DNA of 64,000 nt from Lepidurus packardi (GCA_023053545.1 JAKZAN010000001.1:2314565-2378564); one strand, 5' to 3'. Shown: positions 26,801-38,916, counted from the stretch's first letter. The notes: generated by a model not told the origin, from the letters alone. Program-made: numbers and translations.

Positions 26801-29800
26801 TCTCCCCACAGGTTCTCACTTTTTATTCCCATGAGAACACGCCCTTAGTTTACAACTTATTTATGAGGTTTTAAATAATATACTTACTCACGCAATGCGG
26901 GTCTTCGCCCGACCAGGTACCGTTTTCTTGACATAACCGAATAGAACTACCTACTAATTTATAACCCGATTGACAGCGAATCCCACACGCAGCATTAAAC
27001 ACACTATGGCAGGTATTCTTCACGAAATAGCCATTGTCTGGGGGGTCAAGCTTTGGACAGACCATCACTATTATTATATGCAAATAAATATGCAGACACA
27101 AATTATTAACAAGGCTGTCATTTATCGGCTGTGTTTCACCATTAAGGGCAATAGCCACCAAAATTACTTATTGAGATGTAGATGGTTGCTTATAGTCTAT
27201 ATCAATCTAAGAGCTTGGAGCAATATTTGAAACTTCTATAGTTAGAATTTCACGAGTCATTGTCTTGCAAACTTTTGATTATGACGTCACAGAGGGTCAT
27301 GGCGTGGCTTTTCGAGCTAGTTACCGTGGTTACTAATTACTTCCATGCCTTAAACAGTAAGCAAAGCTCCCCAGTACCATGGGTATAACAGGATACATCC
27401 TTGACGTCAAAAAGCCAGGTCATCCTAATATTCGCATTTTTTGATAGCTTGAATTTCCCGTGATGCAAACTAAAATATTACCAGAAACTGGATTTTTTGC
27501 TCTATTTTTATGACAAATTTGGTATATTGGTAGCTATTGTCCTTAACGACCGAAAAAAACTTTACTTCTGCAAGCTCCGTTTTCAGCCAAGAAGCCACGT
27601 TTGCAATAGCACTGACTGGCCGAACTACTGCCTGGCTCGGAAATTTGGTTGATATCAGGGCACGGCGTACAAGATTTCACGTCTCCGGGGCCGGAAGTAC
27701 TACGAAATGTTCCACCAGGACATGCTGTAATCCAAGGAATAAAAATACTGGTTAATACAATACATAATGCTAATAGTACCGTACAAAAAGTAACATAAAA
27801 TTAAGGGAAATTAACGTGCACCACCATTTTACTTACGGTGACAGTCTCCCCGTAAGCCAGTGCCGTAATGCCCGGCAGGGCACAAACAGGCATAGTGTCC
27901 AGTATGTGTTCCACACGTGCATTCTGCTTGATTATGACAACATTGGATCCGCTCCACGCATAATCTATCGCAAGCTGAGCGTGCCTGAGGCAAATAACTT
28001 CCTGTTTGCAAATCTACAGAGGCAGACAGAAAAAAAGTAAAGAAAAGGAGGGTAAACAATAAATGAGATTAATTCCTAGTCATGTATCGCTTTTTATTTT
28101 ATTTTCCTTTATACCTTCATGTAAAGCTCGGCGAGCCAAGGCTTCGAATTCTTCAAAACTGTCCAAGATGAAAGAATGCTCTTGTTGGGGCTCAGAGGCC
28201 ATATCGAAGAGTTCTCGAACGTTACCGTTCCGGATCCCGAAAGTGAAAATTTCCACTCCTTGCTTCCGCAGTTTTTGCGCTGCTGGACGTGGATCGCCGC
28301 CATTGGAGTAACCGTCAGTGACCAGAAAAACAGCTTTGGCTGCACCACTACGTGCTCCTTCTAATACCGCCTGAATAAATACAATAAATTAACGGCATAT
28401 TCCAGAAATCAAGAAACAAATATATAGATTTATATCACCAAAGCCTCGCTTTGTCACAAGACCTTTAGTGAATGGCAATTTCATAATATCTTAAGTTCGT
28501 GTAATATGGCCAGAGAAATCTAAGTGCACTTGATTGGGGAAACATAAGCAACTTTTTTTTTAATTTCATCAGCGTAGGCAAGTGCATTTTGCCAGTTTAA
28601 TTATTGGTCGATTTTGATTTTTACATAACCTTTGTAGATTGGGGCTATTTACAGGGGTGGTAAGGAAGGAAAGAGGTGGAAGGCAGGAAGAGCAAGAGTA
28701 GGCTTATTGATAATTCATTTGATATCCATCCCTTCATGTTTACTATGGAATACATTTGAGTGGTTGGAAGTTACGCCTGAAAGCATGCATGAACTCTCTG
28801 ACTGCTGTGAAGAGTTTGGCATTCGTCGGGAAATTGGCCGAGTTGAATAGTAAAACAAGTGTTGTATTAGCATATTAACATAGGAATTGCCTTCAAATTG
28901 CCCTTGGAATGACACTCAAAGTGGGCGCCATCCAGTGGAAATCAAACCTTTTTTGAGTTCCACTAGATGACCCCCACTTCCGGCTACATTTCATGTGCCT
29001 GGGTTTTTCTCATATAACTTTAGCACCAAGGGAAAATATTATCCAACTTAAGATTGCTACTCTCGAGAAAAACACGACCATAGCACAAAACAAGTATGGT
29101 CTAATCTAAAGTCACGGGGTTATTTAAAATGAAATCCAGTCAAACTGAAATGACGGGCGAACTCTAGTCCCAACCAAGAAAGGATATCTGCATTCTACTG
29201 GTCGAAGAAGTAGTTTGGATACGGTCTGGACACCTATAAACTGTTTAAACCAAGCAGGCCTTGCCTATAAACTCTAAATACCTTTAAACTGTTTATTTAT
29301 ACACTGTACTTATTTTAACTATACACTAAATAGATAAACCTATATACGATGCCCGCCATACAATCGAAGGATTCGTTTCGCTACCATACAAAATGTTTGA
29401 CTTGTACTAAGTACGAGGCATCATCTTCCCATCGACTAATACCAAAACATTGTGATGACCCCTCAAATAAAATAAATTTGAAGATCAACAGCAATTCACG
29501 AGTTATCGTCGCGATTCAAATTCGAACGATGGATAACTTACCTGAGCTTCTAGAACCGCGCCCAACGTGTACGTGCCGCCGCCTGTGTACGTAATATTGG
29601 GTAGTTCTTCCTCCAGGAGCACACACTTGTGTTTGTCGGTGGAATTGTGACCGATATGATCGATATGCCTCACGACTCGGGTTTTCGAGGAAAAAGTAAC
29701 CACCGCTACTCTCGCCGTGTACCAGGAAACAGTAAAGTCCGCAAGTAGCTTCTTGACGAACTTGAGTTCGTTGAAAAAGTTTTCGGAACCCACGGACGCT

Positions 29801-30084
29801 GAGGAATCCACCAAGAACACCAACTCAACCCTTTGGTCAGGCTTATTCCTCAGACTCTGCACATGTTTCTTCAGGAGTTCGCCCAAAACTTCCACTTTAG
29901 ATTTCAAAACGGAATTCTCCCATTTCGAATCTTTGACTTTCTTTTGGCCGTTGTTGAACAAATGGTTGTCGTACTGCGTATTTCCAGCGCTTTTAAACTC
30001 CTCCATTTGGCTCTCGCTTAAGGTTATGACCCCTAACACCAATAGAATCACCAACAATATAAATTCGCCCCAATTACGAAACAT
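14244..30084 (-). CDS. SVEP1: Polydom / SVEP1 extracellular multidomain protein
   Basis: A secreted adhesion and matrix protein. In vertebrates polydom binds integrin alpha9beta1 and acts in lymphatic development; here only the orthology is inferred. The 38-exon model totals 10434 nt, or 3477 residues (human 3571). Domain order matches the vertebrate protein throughout: signal peptide, VWA, Cys-rich EGF-like segment, three sushi (CCP) domains, two HYR domains, one CCP, a segment with a basic cleavage motif, ephrin-receptor-like Cys repeats, six EGF domains, pentraxin, 29 CCP domains and three C-terminal EGF domains. There is no transmembrane segment. The start is the ATG at 30084-30082, which directly precedes a hydrophobic signal sequence. 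Details and exon coordinates are in the segment entries below. The gene lies in the same orientation as TSR1, 485 bp away. A possible polyadenylation AATAAA is at about 14008-14013. Confidence 0.95.
14947..20915 (-). CDS. SVEP1: SVEP1 exons 27-35: array of 29 sushi (CCP) domains
   Basis: Exons 20915-20719, 20649-20409, 20359-20205, 20165-16249, 16040-15843, 15774-15624, 15537-15364, 15273-15097 and 15042-14947. Each CCP follows the pattern C, P..NG, Y.C..GY.L.G, C..G.W....P.C. The 3917-bp exon alone encodes 20 complete CCPs plus the end of another, without an intron. The flanking CCPs each have their own small exons. Sushi arrays form elongated protein-binding rods; integrin binding by vertebrate polydom maps to this array. 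Confidence 0.95.
16072..16131. repeat. AT-rich tandem repeat in an SVEP1 intron
   Basis: A unit of roughly 25 bp built from ATATTACTATTTATTATT is repeated two to three times in the intron between the giant sushi exon and exon 31. Confidence 0.8.
21002..21845 (-). CDS. SVEP1: SVEP1 exons 23-26: pentraxin domain
   Basis: Exons 21845-21757, 21666-21558, 21453-21281 and 21216-21002. Seen directly: [31 protein letters not shown] (the Cys pair of the pentraxin fold), [17 protein letters not shown] and [18 protein letters not shown]. These match the LamG/pentraxin domain that separates EGF and sushi arrays in polydom. Confidence 0.92.
21939..23009 (-). CDS. SVEP1: SVEP1 exons 19-22: six EGF-like domains
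   Basis: Exons 23009-22898, 22829-22602, 22365-22161 and 22096-21939. Six EGF modules are readable, most starting with a calcium-binding NxDEC or DINEC pattern ([40 protein letters not shown]). Human SVEP1 also has six here. Exon 19 appears to end at a GC rather than a GT donor (22896-22897), see findings. Confidence 0.92.
23124..24117 (-). CDS. SVEP1: SVEP1 exons 15-18: ephrin-receptor-like Cys repeats
   Basis: Exons 24117-23920, 23785-23624, 23527-23366 and 23308-23124. Each of the last three encodes a GCC2/GCC3-type module with the pattern CPxGTF or CLPGSF, then C..C..G.YQP and C..C, for example [17 protein letters not shown] and [17 protein letters not shown]. The family has the same tandem at this position. 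Confidence 0.9.
24179..27724 (-). CDS. SVEP1: SVEP1 exons 4-14: CCP1-4, two HYR domains, cleavage motif
   Basis: Exons 27724-27566 (Cys-rich, [14 protein letters not shown]), 27067-26888 (CCP1), 26818-26639 (CCP2), 26569-26375 (CCP3), 26314-26213 and 25831-25685 (HYR1, DNSGFSP across the junction), 25556-25320 (HYR2), 25239-25045 (CCP4), 24780-24689, 24552-24439, 24362-24179. HYR domains are immunoglobulin-like adhesion folds next to CCPs. The last exon encodes a strongly basic KKKRRKRS, a furin-type site at the position where human SVEP1 has RIKRS. Some of the small exons could have slightly different acceptors. The introns at 25832-26212 (381 bp) and 27068-27565 (498 bp) show nothing beyond AT-rich DNA. 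Confidence 0.88.
27837..30084 (-). CDS. SVEP1: SVEP1 exons 1-3: signal peptide and VWA domain
   Basis: Exons 30084-29542, 28370-28115 and 28013-27837. Residues 1 to about 26 form a hydrophobic signal peptide ending near TLSESQ. The VWA domain carries the metal-ion-dependent adhesion site motif DSSAS (DxSxS) after VELVFLV, and [11 protein letters not shown] in exon 2. Exon 3 holds the conserved Cys-rich segment ending in [21 protein letters not shown] domains of this type bind protein ligands through a divalent cation. Intron 1 (28371-29541, 1171 bp) is the longest of the gene. I see only a small inverted repeat in it, near 28924-28972, and nothing coding. Confidence 0.93.
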
Positions 30085-31156
30085 CTTGACCACAAATTAT
30101 GACTTTCTTTGATCCTTGCATGCCTCGCCAAGACGGCTGGGAGAAGGAAACTGATCCCGAAGAGCCAAACCGGCGGCTTCAAAAGAGAGAAACGAAAAAC
30201 CTTTGGACTTTTGGACGGCTTCCCATTCCCCTCCACTCGTAACGCGTATCCGAGCATTAGGTCAAGGTTTGGAGTTGGATCAGCTTCCCCTAACCAACAA
30301 AGACCAACGTTGAGACGGAGTGTTCGGGTACTTGGTTAGAGAGAAAAAGGGAAATTAGAACTTTACATGAAGAAATTCAAAGAGAAAGAATATGTTTGTT
30401 GACATACGAGGGTTCCGAGCTCTTCGATTCAAGTGGCGGGGAGAGACCTTCTTTTTCGCTTTTCCTTCTTCGTGTCGCTTTTCGGGAACAGCTGAGACAT
30501 TCACAACGCTTGAGAGTGACAAATTTTTGAAACGGCGCCAAAACTGCCGAGTCAACAAACAATGTTAGGTCCGAGATAGAGGACATCTGGCCTAATAACA
30601 CCCATCCCATACCAAACTCGCGCCGTCCCAAGATAGACACCGCCAGCCATAAACATACAGGGGTAGCGAAAGGCCTATGATGAAGCTCTGCATGCAAGAG
30701 AAATGCAGTTTAACTAGATAGATAAATAAGTGTTCTGCTACATGAAGTTTGCGTGAACCTGACTTAACCTTGTATTTACAGGGCAAATATAGCTACTCAA
30801 CAAAATTTTTGCCTTTAAAAAACAGAGTAAAAAATCTAGTTTATAGTTACACATTTCTTTATTCTGCGAGAACTAGTAATAAAGCTATAAAGAAAAAAAA
30901 TTAAAAAGGATCACGTGGCTAGTGAACGAGAGGTGCAGGGTACAATGTCCATGGTACCATATAAAGAGCCTTCTTTATTGTTTGGGGCGCAGAAGGTAAA
31001 TAACAACCATGGTAACAAACACGTAAGCCACGCCATGATACGTTTATGACGACACAGCGAAACATGGCTTGCTAGTAACTCGCGAACGGCTAAGCACAAA
31101 AATTGGAAACGAAGTTATGTAAGAAGAACTATAATTCTTCTGACAATAATGTAGAC

Positions 31157-31454
31157 AAGGGCTGTCCAACTACTGGCACACTGAGGGCCACGAAATCACG
31201 CAAGAATCAACCCCGGGGACCCTGCAAAGTCCGTTAACGGGGGAGCGGGGGGCATCACATACTTTTGATAGAATACATGTAATAGCATTCTACTTTTCAA
31301 GTTTTCTGCAATTACCCGTAGTTATTTTATTCCTTCTATACACTTTTGGTGAAAGTGTAGACCTAATACATTTGACTGTGTAAATTTCCAAATATGTTTG
31401 TCGAAGTGGTCGGGGGCCGGATTCGGCCCTGGGGTCGCCAATTGGACAGCCCTG
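31157..31454. mobile_element. hAT-like MITE (non-autonomous)
   Basis: The termini are imperfect inverted repeats: AGGGCTGTCCAA near 31158 on the left, and on the right the complement of CAGGGCTGTCCAATTGG ending at 31454. Flanking 8-mers (31149-31156 and 31455-31462) agree at 6 of 8 positions, as expected for an old hAT 8-bp target duplication. About 300 bp, no transposase. Family assignment rests on termini and duplication length. Confidence 0.6.
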
Positions 31455-32934
31455 CTATAGACTACAAACGTCTTCAGAAATTTCAACACATGATTTCGGT
31501 GGGTACTCCTATCATTCTCTGAGAAGCTTTGTGTTATTTGCTTGTAACCTTAACCTTGGTATATAGGTAATCGGTTGATAAATTATAAATCAGCTGAAGC
31601 AGGAAACGAGTCACGTTTCCGAAAGCAACATTCCTATTGGTCGACTTTCTAATTCAGACAACAAGTTAAATTTGTTGTACAGATACGACCAATTTCTAAT
31701 TCAACATAGAGGTACTGCCTTAATTCAAAAAAGGCGCTTTTATTTTAAATTGAGGCGCCGTGAACTTCAATGGGAACGCAAGCGTTGAGAACGGAGAACC
31801 GAAACCACAGTACACACTGTGAGGACTTTTTCAACAAAAACAAAATTGTACATATTACTGGCTAGTGCGCGAAAGGTCCTTTACTTTGTCCCCTATCCAT
31901 AACAAGTTAGCAGTGTCGAAGTGAAGTTTTCTGTACATGAAATCCACTGATAACAAACATTTCCATAGCACGTAACGGTTGCATGAAAAGCGTCAGGGCA
32001 AACGACGTTTTCTGAGTTTTTATGTGATCGACTCTGTAACATAAACAAAAAGCGTGTCAAGACTTCCTTAGGCATTGAACAAGAAGCCACGTTGACGTTT
32101 TGGGCAGTAAGCTCGACTTTTTATGCCCATAGAAATAACTGACTTCCTTGAAGACGAGCGGTAGCAGTGAAAACTTGGTCCTTTTGAGCCACTAAAACAA
32201 TATAAAATACACGGAGATTGAATTTTAAAACTAGTATAAGAAATAAGAATAATCGTTCGTATGCAAAGTCGTTCTTATATTATATCTCTGTAAACGTAAA
32301 AGTGTCTGATGTCCTTTAGGTTTCCATCATGATACTAAACGAAAATTGTACGTCAGCACTAAACATAGCGTTTTGAGTCACTCGATACTTTCTTTTTTAT
32401 TAACTAGAAACAAATAAAAAGATATACGATCGCCACAAGAGGAAGACGGACCCGACAGTCGCCAGCTTCATTACCAGCACGAATTACCCTGATTTCATCA
32501 ACAAGGATGTCTTGTCGAATAAAATTTTATTTTATAAAGATCCACACTGGTAAAATAAAAGGAAACAAACACACCAGGAAGCTTTAATTGAAACATATAT
32601 GCACAACGTTCACTTTTCATTGTGCTTTATCTTTATAAGTTGTCCTCAAAGTTGTGGAACTATATTTATGATACATTTTTTTAATTATGATTTTTTTTCT
32701 CAAAAATATTATCTCTCTCTCTCACACACACATTTTAGGAAAGTAGAATAGGAAATCGCGGTGAAATTGGTGTATTACTTTTATTCGAACAACAATTAAG
32801 ACGATGTCAACTCTACATAAAAGAGCTTGCAAGCGTATGGCGCAAGCTACTGAATAATGCACCTGACGCGCTCAAGCTCAATCTAAAACATTCAGCGCTC
32901 AGCCGAAACGTCTGTTAGTATCGCTAAAGAGAAA

Positions 32935-32948
32935 GTCGCCATAGCAAC
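32935..32948 (+). promoter_or_regulatory. RFX X-box upstream of the calcyphosine-like gene
   Basis: GTCGCC AT AGCAAC fits the RFX consensus GTNRCC(N0-3)RGYAAC at every defined position. It lies 387 bp before the calcyphosine-like ATG. RFX factors drive ciliary genes in animals, and calcyphosine-like proteins are expressed in ciliated cells of vertebrates. The regulatory role here is inferred. Confidence 0.55.
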
Positions 32949-33334
32949 ACGGAACCTCACCTTCGTTCCGGTCTTCGTCTGCTGCACACCTAGGCCATCG
33001 CTACCTCCACATCCGCCAGTACCTCAGGTGCAGTAGGAGTATCTCGTCTGCGTATCGCCTTTGCGGTCTGAGCCACTTTTAACTGTGCATCCCATCCGTC
33101 CGGTGCTCCTACAAACTGCCCCCAAAATCCCTTGAAACTCACCACAGGTAACCAATTTAAAAGTGTTGTCCTTAATTCAAATGATTTCTTTACTACTGCG
33201 TCTTACGGTAAAGAAAGAAATTAAGTTAATAACTTTCTAACTGCCTTGCAGGACGTAACATCGCGTGGGTTTTAACTACGCCCTTTTCTGCTTCGGCTTT
33301 TGTTAAAAAGTGTAAATTTCCCCCGCCTTTGAAG

Positions 33335-34616
<1,282 letters not shown>

Positions 34617-35402
34617 GTATGTTTGTTCAAAAATTTCTTTCGTGTTCAATGATGATCAAGTGATGGAACAGTTTTATTTCTTTGCGGAAGGAAAGGTGGT
34701 GTTACTTTTGTCCTGTAAAATTATGTAAGATGGGAAAGAAAATTGTGTCTGGTCTTCCTATGGTATGCTACGTTGGAATTAATAGCGCATATAGCTTTCA
34801 AACAATTTGAAATTAATAAATGGCCCAAATTTTTACGATTAAAAGTGGTGCTACTACCTTAGTTTATTCTTGATACACTCGGAACAGAAATTCAATTTTT
34901 ATCATTCGAAATTCCCAGAAGGAGGGAAATTCAGATTCATATGAGCTCACAGTGTATTGTTTCAAATTAGGGATTTCAGTCTACGGCCCCTTACAAAGAA
35001 GCTTCTTTCGATTGTTTGCTACAGTACATATTTCTACGCTTTTAAAAATTTGTTAAAAAGAAAATAACAAACGACTAAGTAGCTTAAAGTTTTTACCATT
35101 TATTTTCTTATTTTTTTTCTAATGAAGTTTTTAGAAAACAAATCAAACTGGCAAAGTTAAAAATAAGAAAGTAAAATTATCTCTTAACATCTTCATCTGG
35201 CCGATTTGAGCTTTTTCGCTTTGTTGAACATTGTAATTGTTTTACTTGGTTTTATATAATAGTGTCAAGGAGGTCAATTTTTTTTTATAGAAAAAATAAT
35301 ATAAAAAGTAGACCCTCTACCTGTTTTATCGACAGTGTCATGAGCTAAAGTCAGCAGGATCCATAATGGGTTTAGGGGACACAAAAATTACGACAGCTAT
35401 CG
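34617..35402. other. Intergenic, convergent 3' ends
   Basis: AT-rich DNA between the stop codons of the calcyphosine-like gene and DFFB, presumably both 3' UTRs. No ORF, repeat or RNA gene recognised. Confidence 0.6.
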
Positions 35403-36323
35403 TTAGCTAAGGTAGAATTGGGCAGAGTCGCAGTCAGCTTCGTGGCTTCGCTTATCGTGACACACGATATGAACCAAACGCAGATTTTGTTGCGTGAACA
35501 ACAACGCGTAGAAATAGCGCCAATTAAGTGTTCTTTTCTTCGCTTTTTGGATGGCTTTTATCATTTCAGGCACGATAGTTCTCGATCGCTCAATCCTAGT
35601 ACAGTCATTTAAATATCCATTAAACGTGTCAAAAACGAAATAAAAACGACACACTTACATGTGATCAAGATTCCAAGTCGAAAAGAGCACTCTACTTTCC
35701 CAACTATCATATGGATTAATCATATGGCTGTCAACCCCGGATAAATAATGGCAATCAACCTTCTGATACGCTCCTTGACACTTAAACAATCCAAGGGAAT
35801 CACAAAATCGTTCAGGAGCTGGTGCTACGCGATTAAAGTAATTACCGAAATAATGATCAGCTTTCAACTGAGCTTTGAAGGCATTTAATATAACCTGGTG
35901 ATCATGGCTATTATTTTGGAGCTGTTCTCGACATTTCTGGTAGTAACCACGGATTCTTTCTTGGGCTCTTTTGAATAAGTAAGCTTCTTTAGTGGAAACA
36001 GAACCCACGCAGAATTGAAACCAAGTAGGATCTTCTGCTTTGGTACTTTTTTGAGACCTGGAGCCCGCTTGGATTAAACTGATCAACCGAGGCATACTTT
36101 CGCTGAGACTTTTTTGCAGTAACGCCTGATTTTCAACAGAAGTGGTGGGAAAGAGAGCTTCCCAGTTTTCCAATAAACTTTTTAGGGCCAAAACAGTCCC
36201 AGAATAACGGTTGTTGGATATTAGTAAGACTGTTTGATCAGGTAAGGCCATTAGATATTCGTCGTCGTCTACTTCTGTCCCATCTTCAAGGAACACTTTA
36301 AGATTCTGGCTACCTAGTGATAT
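35403..36323 (-). CDS. DFFB: Caspase-activated DNase (5' end unresolved)
   Basis: Two exons are certain: 36323-35659 and 35595-35403 (stop), encoding 285 residues in one continuous frame. DFFB is the apoptotic endonuclease that cuts DNA between nucleosomes once caspase-3 removes its inhibitor ICAD. Exon A starts inside the CIDE-N domain (VFLEDGTEVDDDEYL, LPDQTVLLI). The nuclease part shows AEDPTWFQF, SHMINPY, SRVLFSTWNLDH and, in the last exon, LVHIVCHDKRSH. The histidines of the family's beta-beta-alpha-metal active site (SHMINPY, LDH, LVH, CH, SH) are all present, so the enzyme looks intact. About 50 residues of CIDE-N, with the start codon, are missing. A weak candidate for part of this lies on the minus strand at about 36675-36742 (FDSLKRRHIVAS), but I could not join it confidently. 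Confidence 0.92.
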
Positions 36324-36926
36324 CTAAAATAGAAGGACTTAATTAGCACCTTCATTTCAAAATAAGCAAAGTGTGAGATTAAGATAGTATACTCTTAAAT
36401 AACAAGCCAACAGGGAACTGTGAATAGACCATTGGGAGTTTCTAATCACCTTCCCTTGATACAAAGTGGTATTCAACCATTATTAGGTCCTGAAATAGTG
36501 AACATGTCATACATTGAACTTGCAAGAGAATTTTGCGCACAAATCTGCAATCCCACAAGCCATAATTCCTTTTTTTACCAGCTTTTCATCACTCGTTACT
36601 TTAAACGGTTTTAACATTCTTCTATAGAAGTTGCATATGGCTATGCTTCCAGCATGTGACCACGTTGCTTCCCAACTTTAGCATCTCCCTGAGTAGAAGC
36701 CACTATATGACGCCTTTTCAAAGAATCAAACCTGACAAAAGCTTACCCATCTGACCGCTCACCGTTCTGTGGCGCGCTGTGGGTATGAAGAGAGTAGTCT
36801 GGGAACGTGAACTAACGAATATTGAATTTAACCGACATTAATGTCCACCAAGTTAGCGTCATGTTGACGTTTCTTCTATTTAGTGTAGTTCCCAGTTACG
36901 GCATGCAATTTTTTTCTTTATCCAGG

Positions 36927-36975
36927 GATTAGGTTAGGTTAGAGGTTAGGCCAGGGTAGGTTAGGTTGGGTTAAG
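36927..36975. repeat. Degenerate telomere-like repeat
   Basis: About seven imperfect copies of TTAGG/TTAGGG-like hexamers in one orientation (GGTTAGGTTAG and variants). Could be an interstitial telomeric tract or a simple repeat. Confidence 0.6.
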
Positions 36976-38007
36976 AGACGCGCACTGAAAAGGCATCAAA
37001 AGGAGCACCTAATGCCCGAAGCAGACAACTTGTGGATGTCATCCGAAAAGGCGTCAAGAAACGTACCCTTATCTTATTTACGTTGGCATTATCACTTTCG
37101 CAATAGTTACATAACTTATTTAAATATGTATCTTCAAAGTTTTACATGGCAAGCTTTGTTTACAATGGAATGTAGAATACTGCAATTTGGAGGCGTTTCA
37201 TGTAGGAGGGGCTGCCTTTAGAACTACAATTTGCGCCCTTTTGTGGACTCTTAAAACTAAAGAGCATAGTTGTGCTTGTTACTCCTGAATTTCTATGTAT
37301 AGTTCCTAAGTAGAGTACCTGAAAAGTTTTGTAATCGAAACTACTTTCTTTTCTAATGTTCAGCAAGCGAATTCTACTACAACACATTGTATGTACACTT
37401 CTTATTTCTCTTATTCAATATGTCGTAAATTAGCCAGAACGAAAGGAACACACGGAAAACACTTCACAAACCACACAAGCAAAACACTTCTTGTTAACAC
37501 TTATCTACAGCAGTTGTAATTATTCTGTAAAAGTAATCATGTGTCGTTTAAACGTCACACCATAACTATTACCTTTGATACCTCATACCAACAACTTTGT
37601 TTTATTCAGATAAAGTTACTGTTATGTTACCACTTATGTCGGGCTAAAATTGTAATTTGTTTTTTGGCGAAAGAAACACTAATAGCAAATGGGGTATTTT
37701 TCCCTAAGGAAAAGTTTTTCAACTAAAACTATATTTAAACCAGAACACTCTGGTTGTGTATTCAAATATAATTAATCCCATGAAAAGAACGCTGAGATTC
37801 GGCACATTAACCAGACCGCTTGATAAATTTACCACACATATTTAGGCATAACTTTTAACCAGCAAAGTTATGGGTAAACCAACTGAAATTATTTTTAAAA
37901 TACCAGACAAGTTACGGTTAAGTTGGTTCCCAAAAAAATCCGCGTAAAACTCCCTTGAAATGCTTGGTAGTATTTGGTAAATTAACTTTAGTTTTTACAG
38001 TGTAGTC

Positions 38008-38205
38008 CAGCGGTTCTCAAACTATGCGCCGCGGTAGGCTTGTAGGGGCGCCGCTAAAGATTCCTATAGTTGCATAGATGCAGCAGTTATATAGCCCTAT
38101 TTTCTAAGGAGCGCCACGCGAGCTGCGAATATGTTCCGAGGGGCGCCGCGGCGAATCGGGGGATACTGTCAATGCGCCGAGAACAAAAAAGTATGAGAAC
38201 CCCTG
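38008..38205. mobile_element. hAT MITE with perfect 8-bp target duplication
   Basis: The element runs from CAGCGGTTCTCAAACT to a complementary end GTATGAGAACCCCTG, the typical hAT terminus. GTGTAGTC flanks it exactly on both sides (38000-38007 and 38206-38213). It is 198 bp, GC-rich inside (GGGCGCCGC-type internal inverted segments), and has no transposase, so it depended on an autonomous relative. Confidence 0.88.
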
Positions 38206-38365
38206 GTGTAGTCAAAGATGCTATTTGTCGGGTGCGGAGAGTCTTTTCTGCCTATTTGAATCGACTCATGGACCAAACAGAAGCCCTCTTTGGATGCGTG
38301 CTCTTTGTTAGCTAATCACAGTATTTCTTCAACATTTGTTCTCTAGCAACTTATTTCTCGTGGCA

Positions 38366-38812
38366 TTATTCTTCTAGATACAAAAGGAAAGCAGTCAAGT
38401 GTTCGACCGTTCCCACATAATTATAATGCCAGGTGTGGTGCAACCGATCTTCATAGGGAAGTTTATAACGTTGACCAATATGTGCAGCAGTTAACCAAAC
38501 CAGTTGACGGAATTCAATGTTAGCATCAGTAATACCCTTAACCGACTTCGCGATGACCTCACCACTGAGGATAAACAACAATGGCGGGACTTCCTGTACC
38601 ACATTCGCATCAAGCAATAGATTTAGTTCAGCCTTAAACTTATTTACGGTCACTACCAGGACTTTATTATCCATGATGAGCCTTGTTGTAGCGTACATGA
38701 TTATACTCTTGCAAACCCGTTGACAGTAATGTAACCTGTTCATTGTTATGAATAATATCTGTGGATTCACCTGGCCGTGTAGTTGTTTCATTTGTAGCTT
38801 TTGTAAAATCAC
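38366..38812 (-). CDS. Unrecognised intronless ORF
   Basis: An open frame of 148 codons ends at 38366; the first ATG is near 38791, giving about 141 residues. The codons look protein-like rather than low-complexity, and the C-terminal half has a plausible amphipathic pattern (FRQLVWLTAAHIGQRYKLPY, then HHTWHYNYVG). I recognise no family, signal peptide or membrane segment. It sits alone between a MITE and the cubilin 3' end. It could be a small gene, a retro-copied or captured fragment, or chance. Confidence 0.3.
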   Translation of the reverse strand: MILQKLQMKQLHGQVNPQILFITMNRLHYCQRVCKSIIMYATTRLIMDNKVLVVTVNKFKAELNLLLDANVVQEVPPLLFILSGEVIAKSVKGITDANIEFRQLVWLTAAHIGQRYKLPYEDRLHHTWHYNYVGTVEHLTAFLLYLEE

Positions 38813-38916
38813 ATTTTACAACATAATTTAAATAGCGTCATTTAGATATTTCAAATAAATACACAGAACTCAAAATGAATGCCGCGATATGATAAAATGA
38901 ATTAAATTAATTTTTC

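Larger units (their letters stand above)
30085..33334. other. Intergenic region between SVEP1 and the calcyphosine-like gene
   Basis: The two genes are divergent, so both promoters must lie here. Recognised inside are a hAT-like MITE (31157-31454), a short CT/CA repeat (about 32712-32731) and an X-box (32935-32948). Several open frames of 60-100 codons show no domain and I do not call them. Confidence 0.6.
36324..38916. other. Region between DFFB and cubilin
   Basis: It should contain the missing 5' exon(s) and promoter of DFFB. Also seen: a telomere-like TTAGG/TAGGTT tract (about 36927-36975), a hAT MITE (38008-38205) and an intronless minus-strand ORF (38366-38812). The rest is AT-rich without recognised features. 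Confidence 0.6.

Noticed and set aside
30998..31011. X-box-like ACAACCATGGTAAC
   Set aside because: The left half misses both leading GT bases of the RFX consensus.
31893..32090. Small Cys-containing minus ORF
   Set aside because: No signal peptide or ordered Cys framework; length is within chance.
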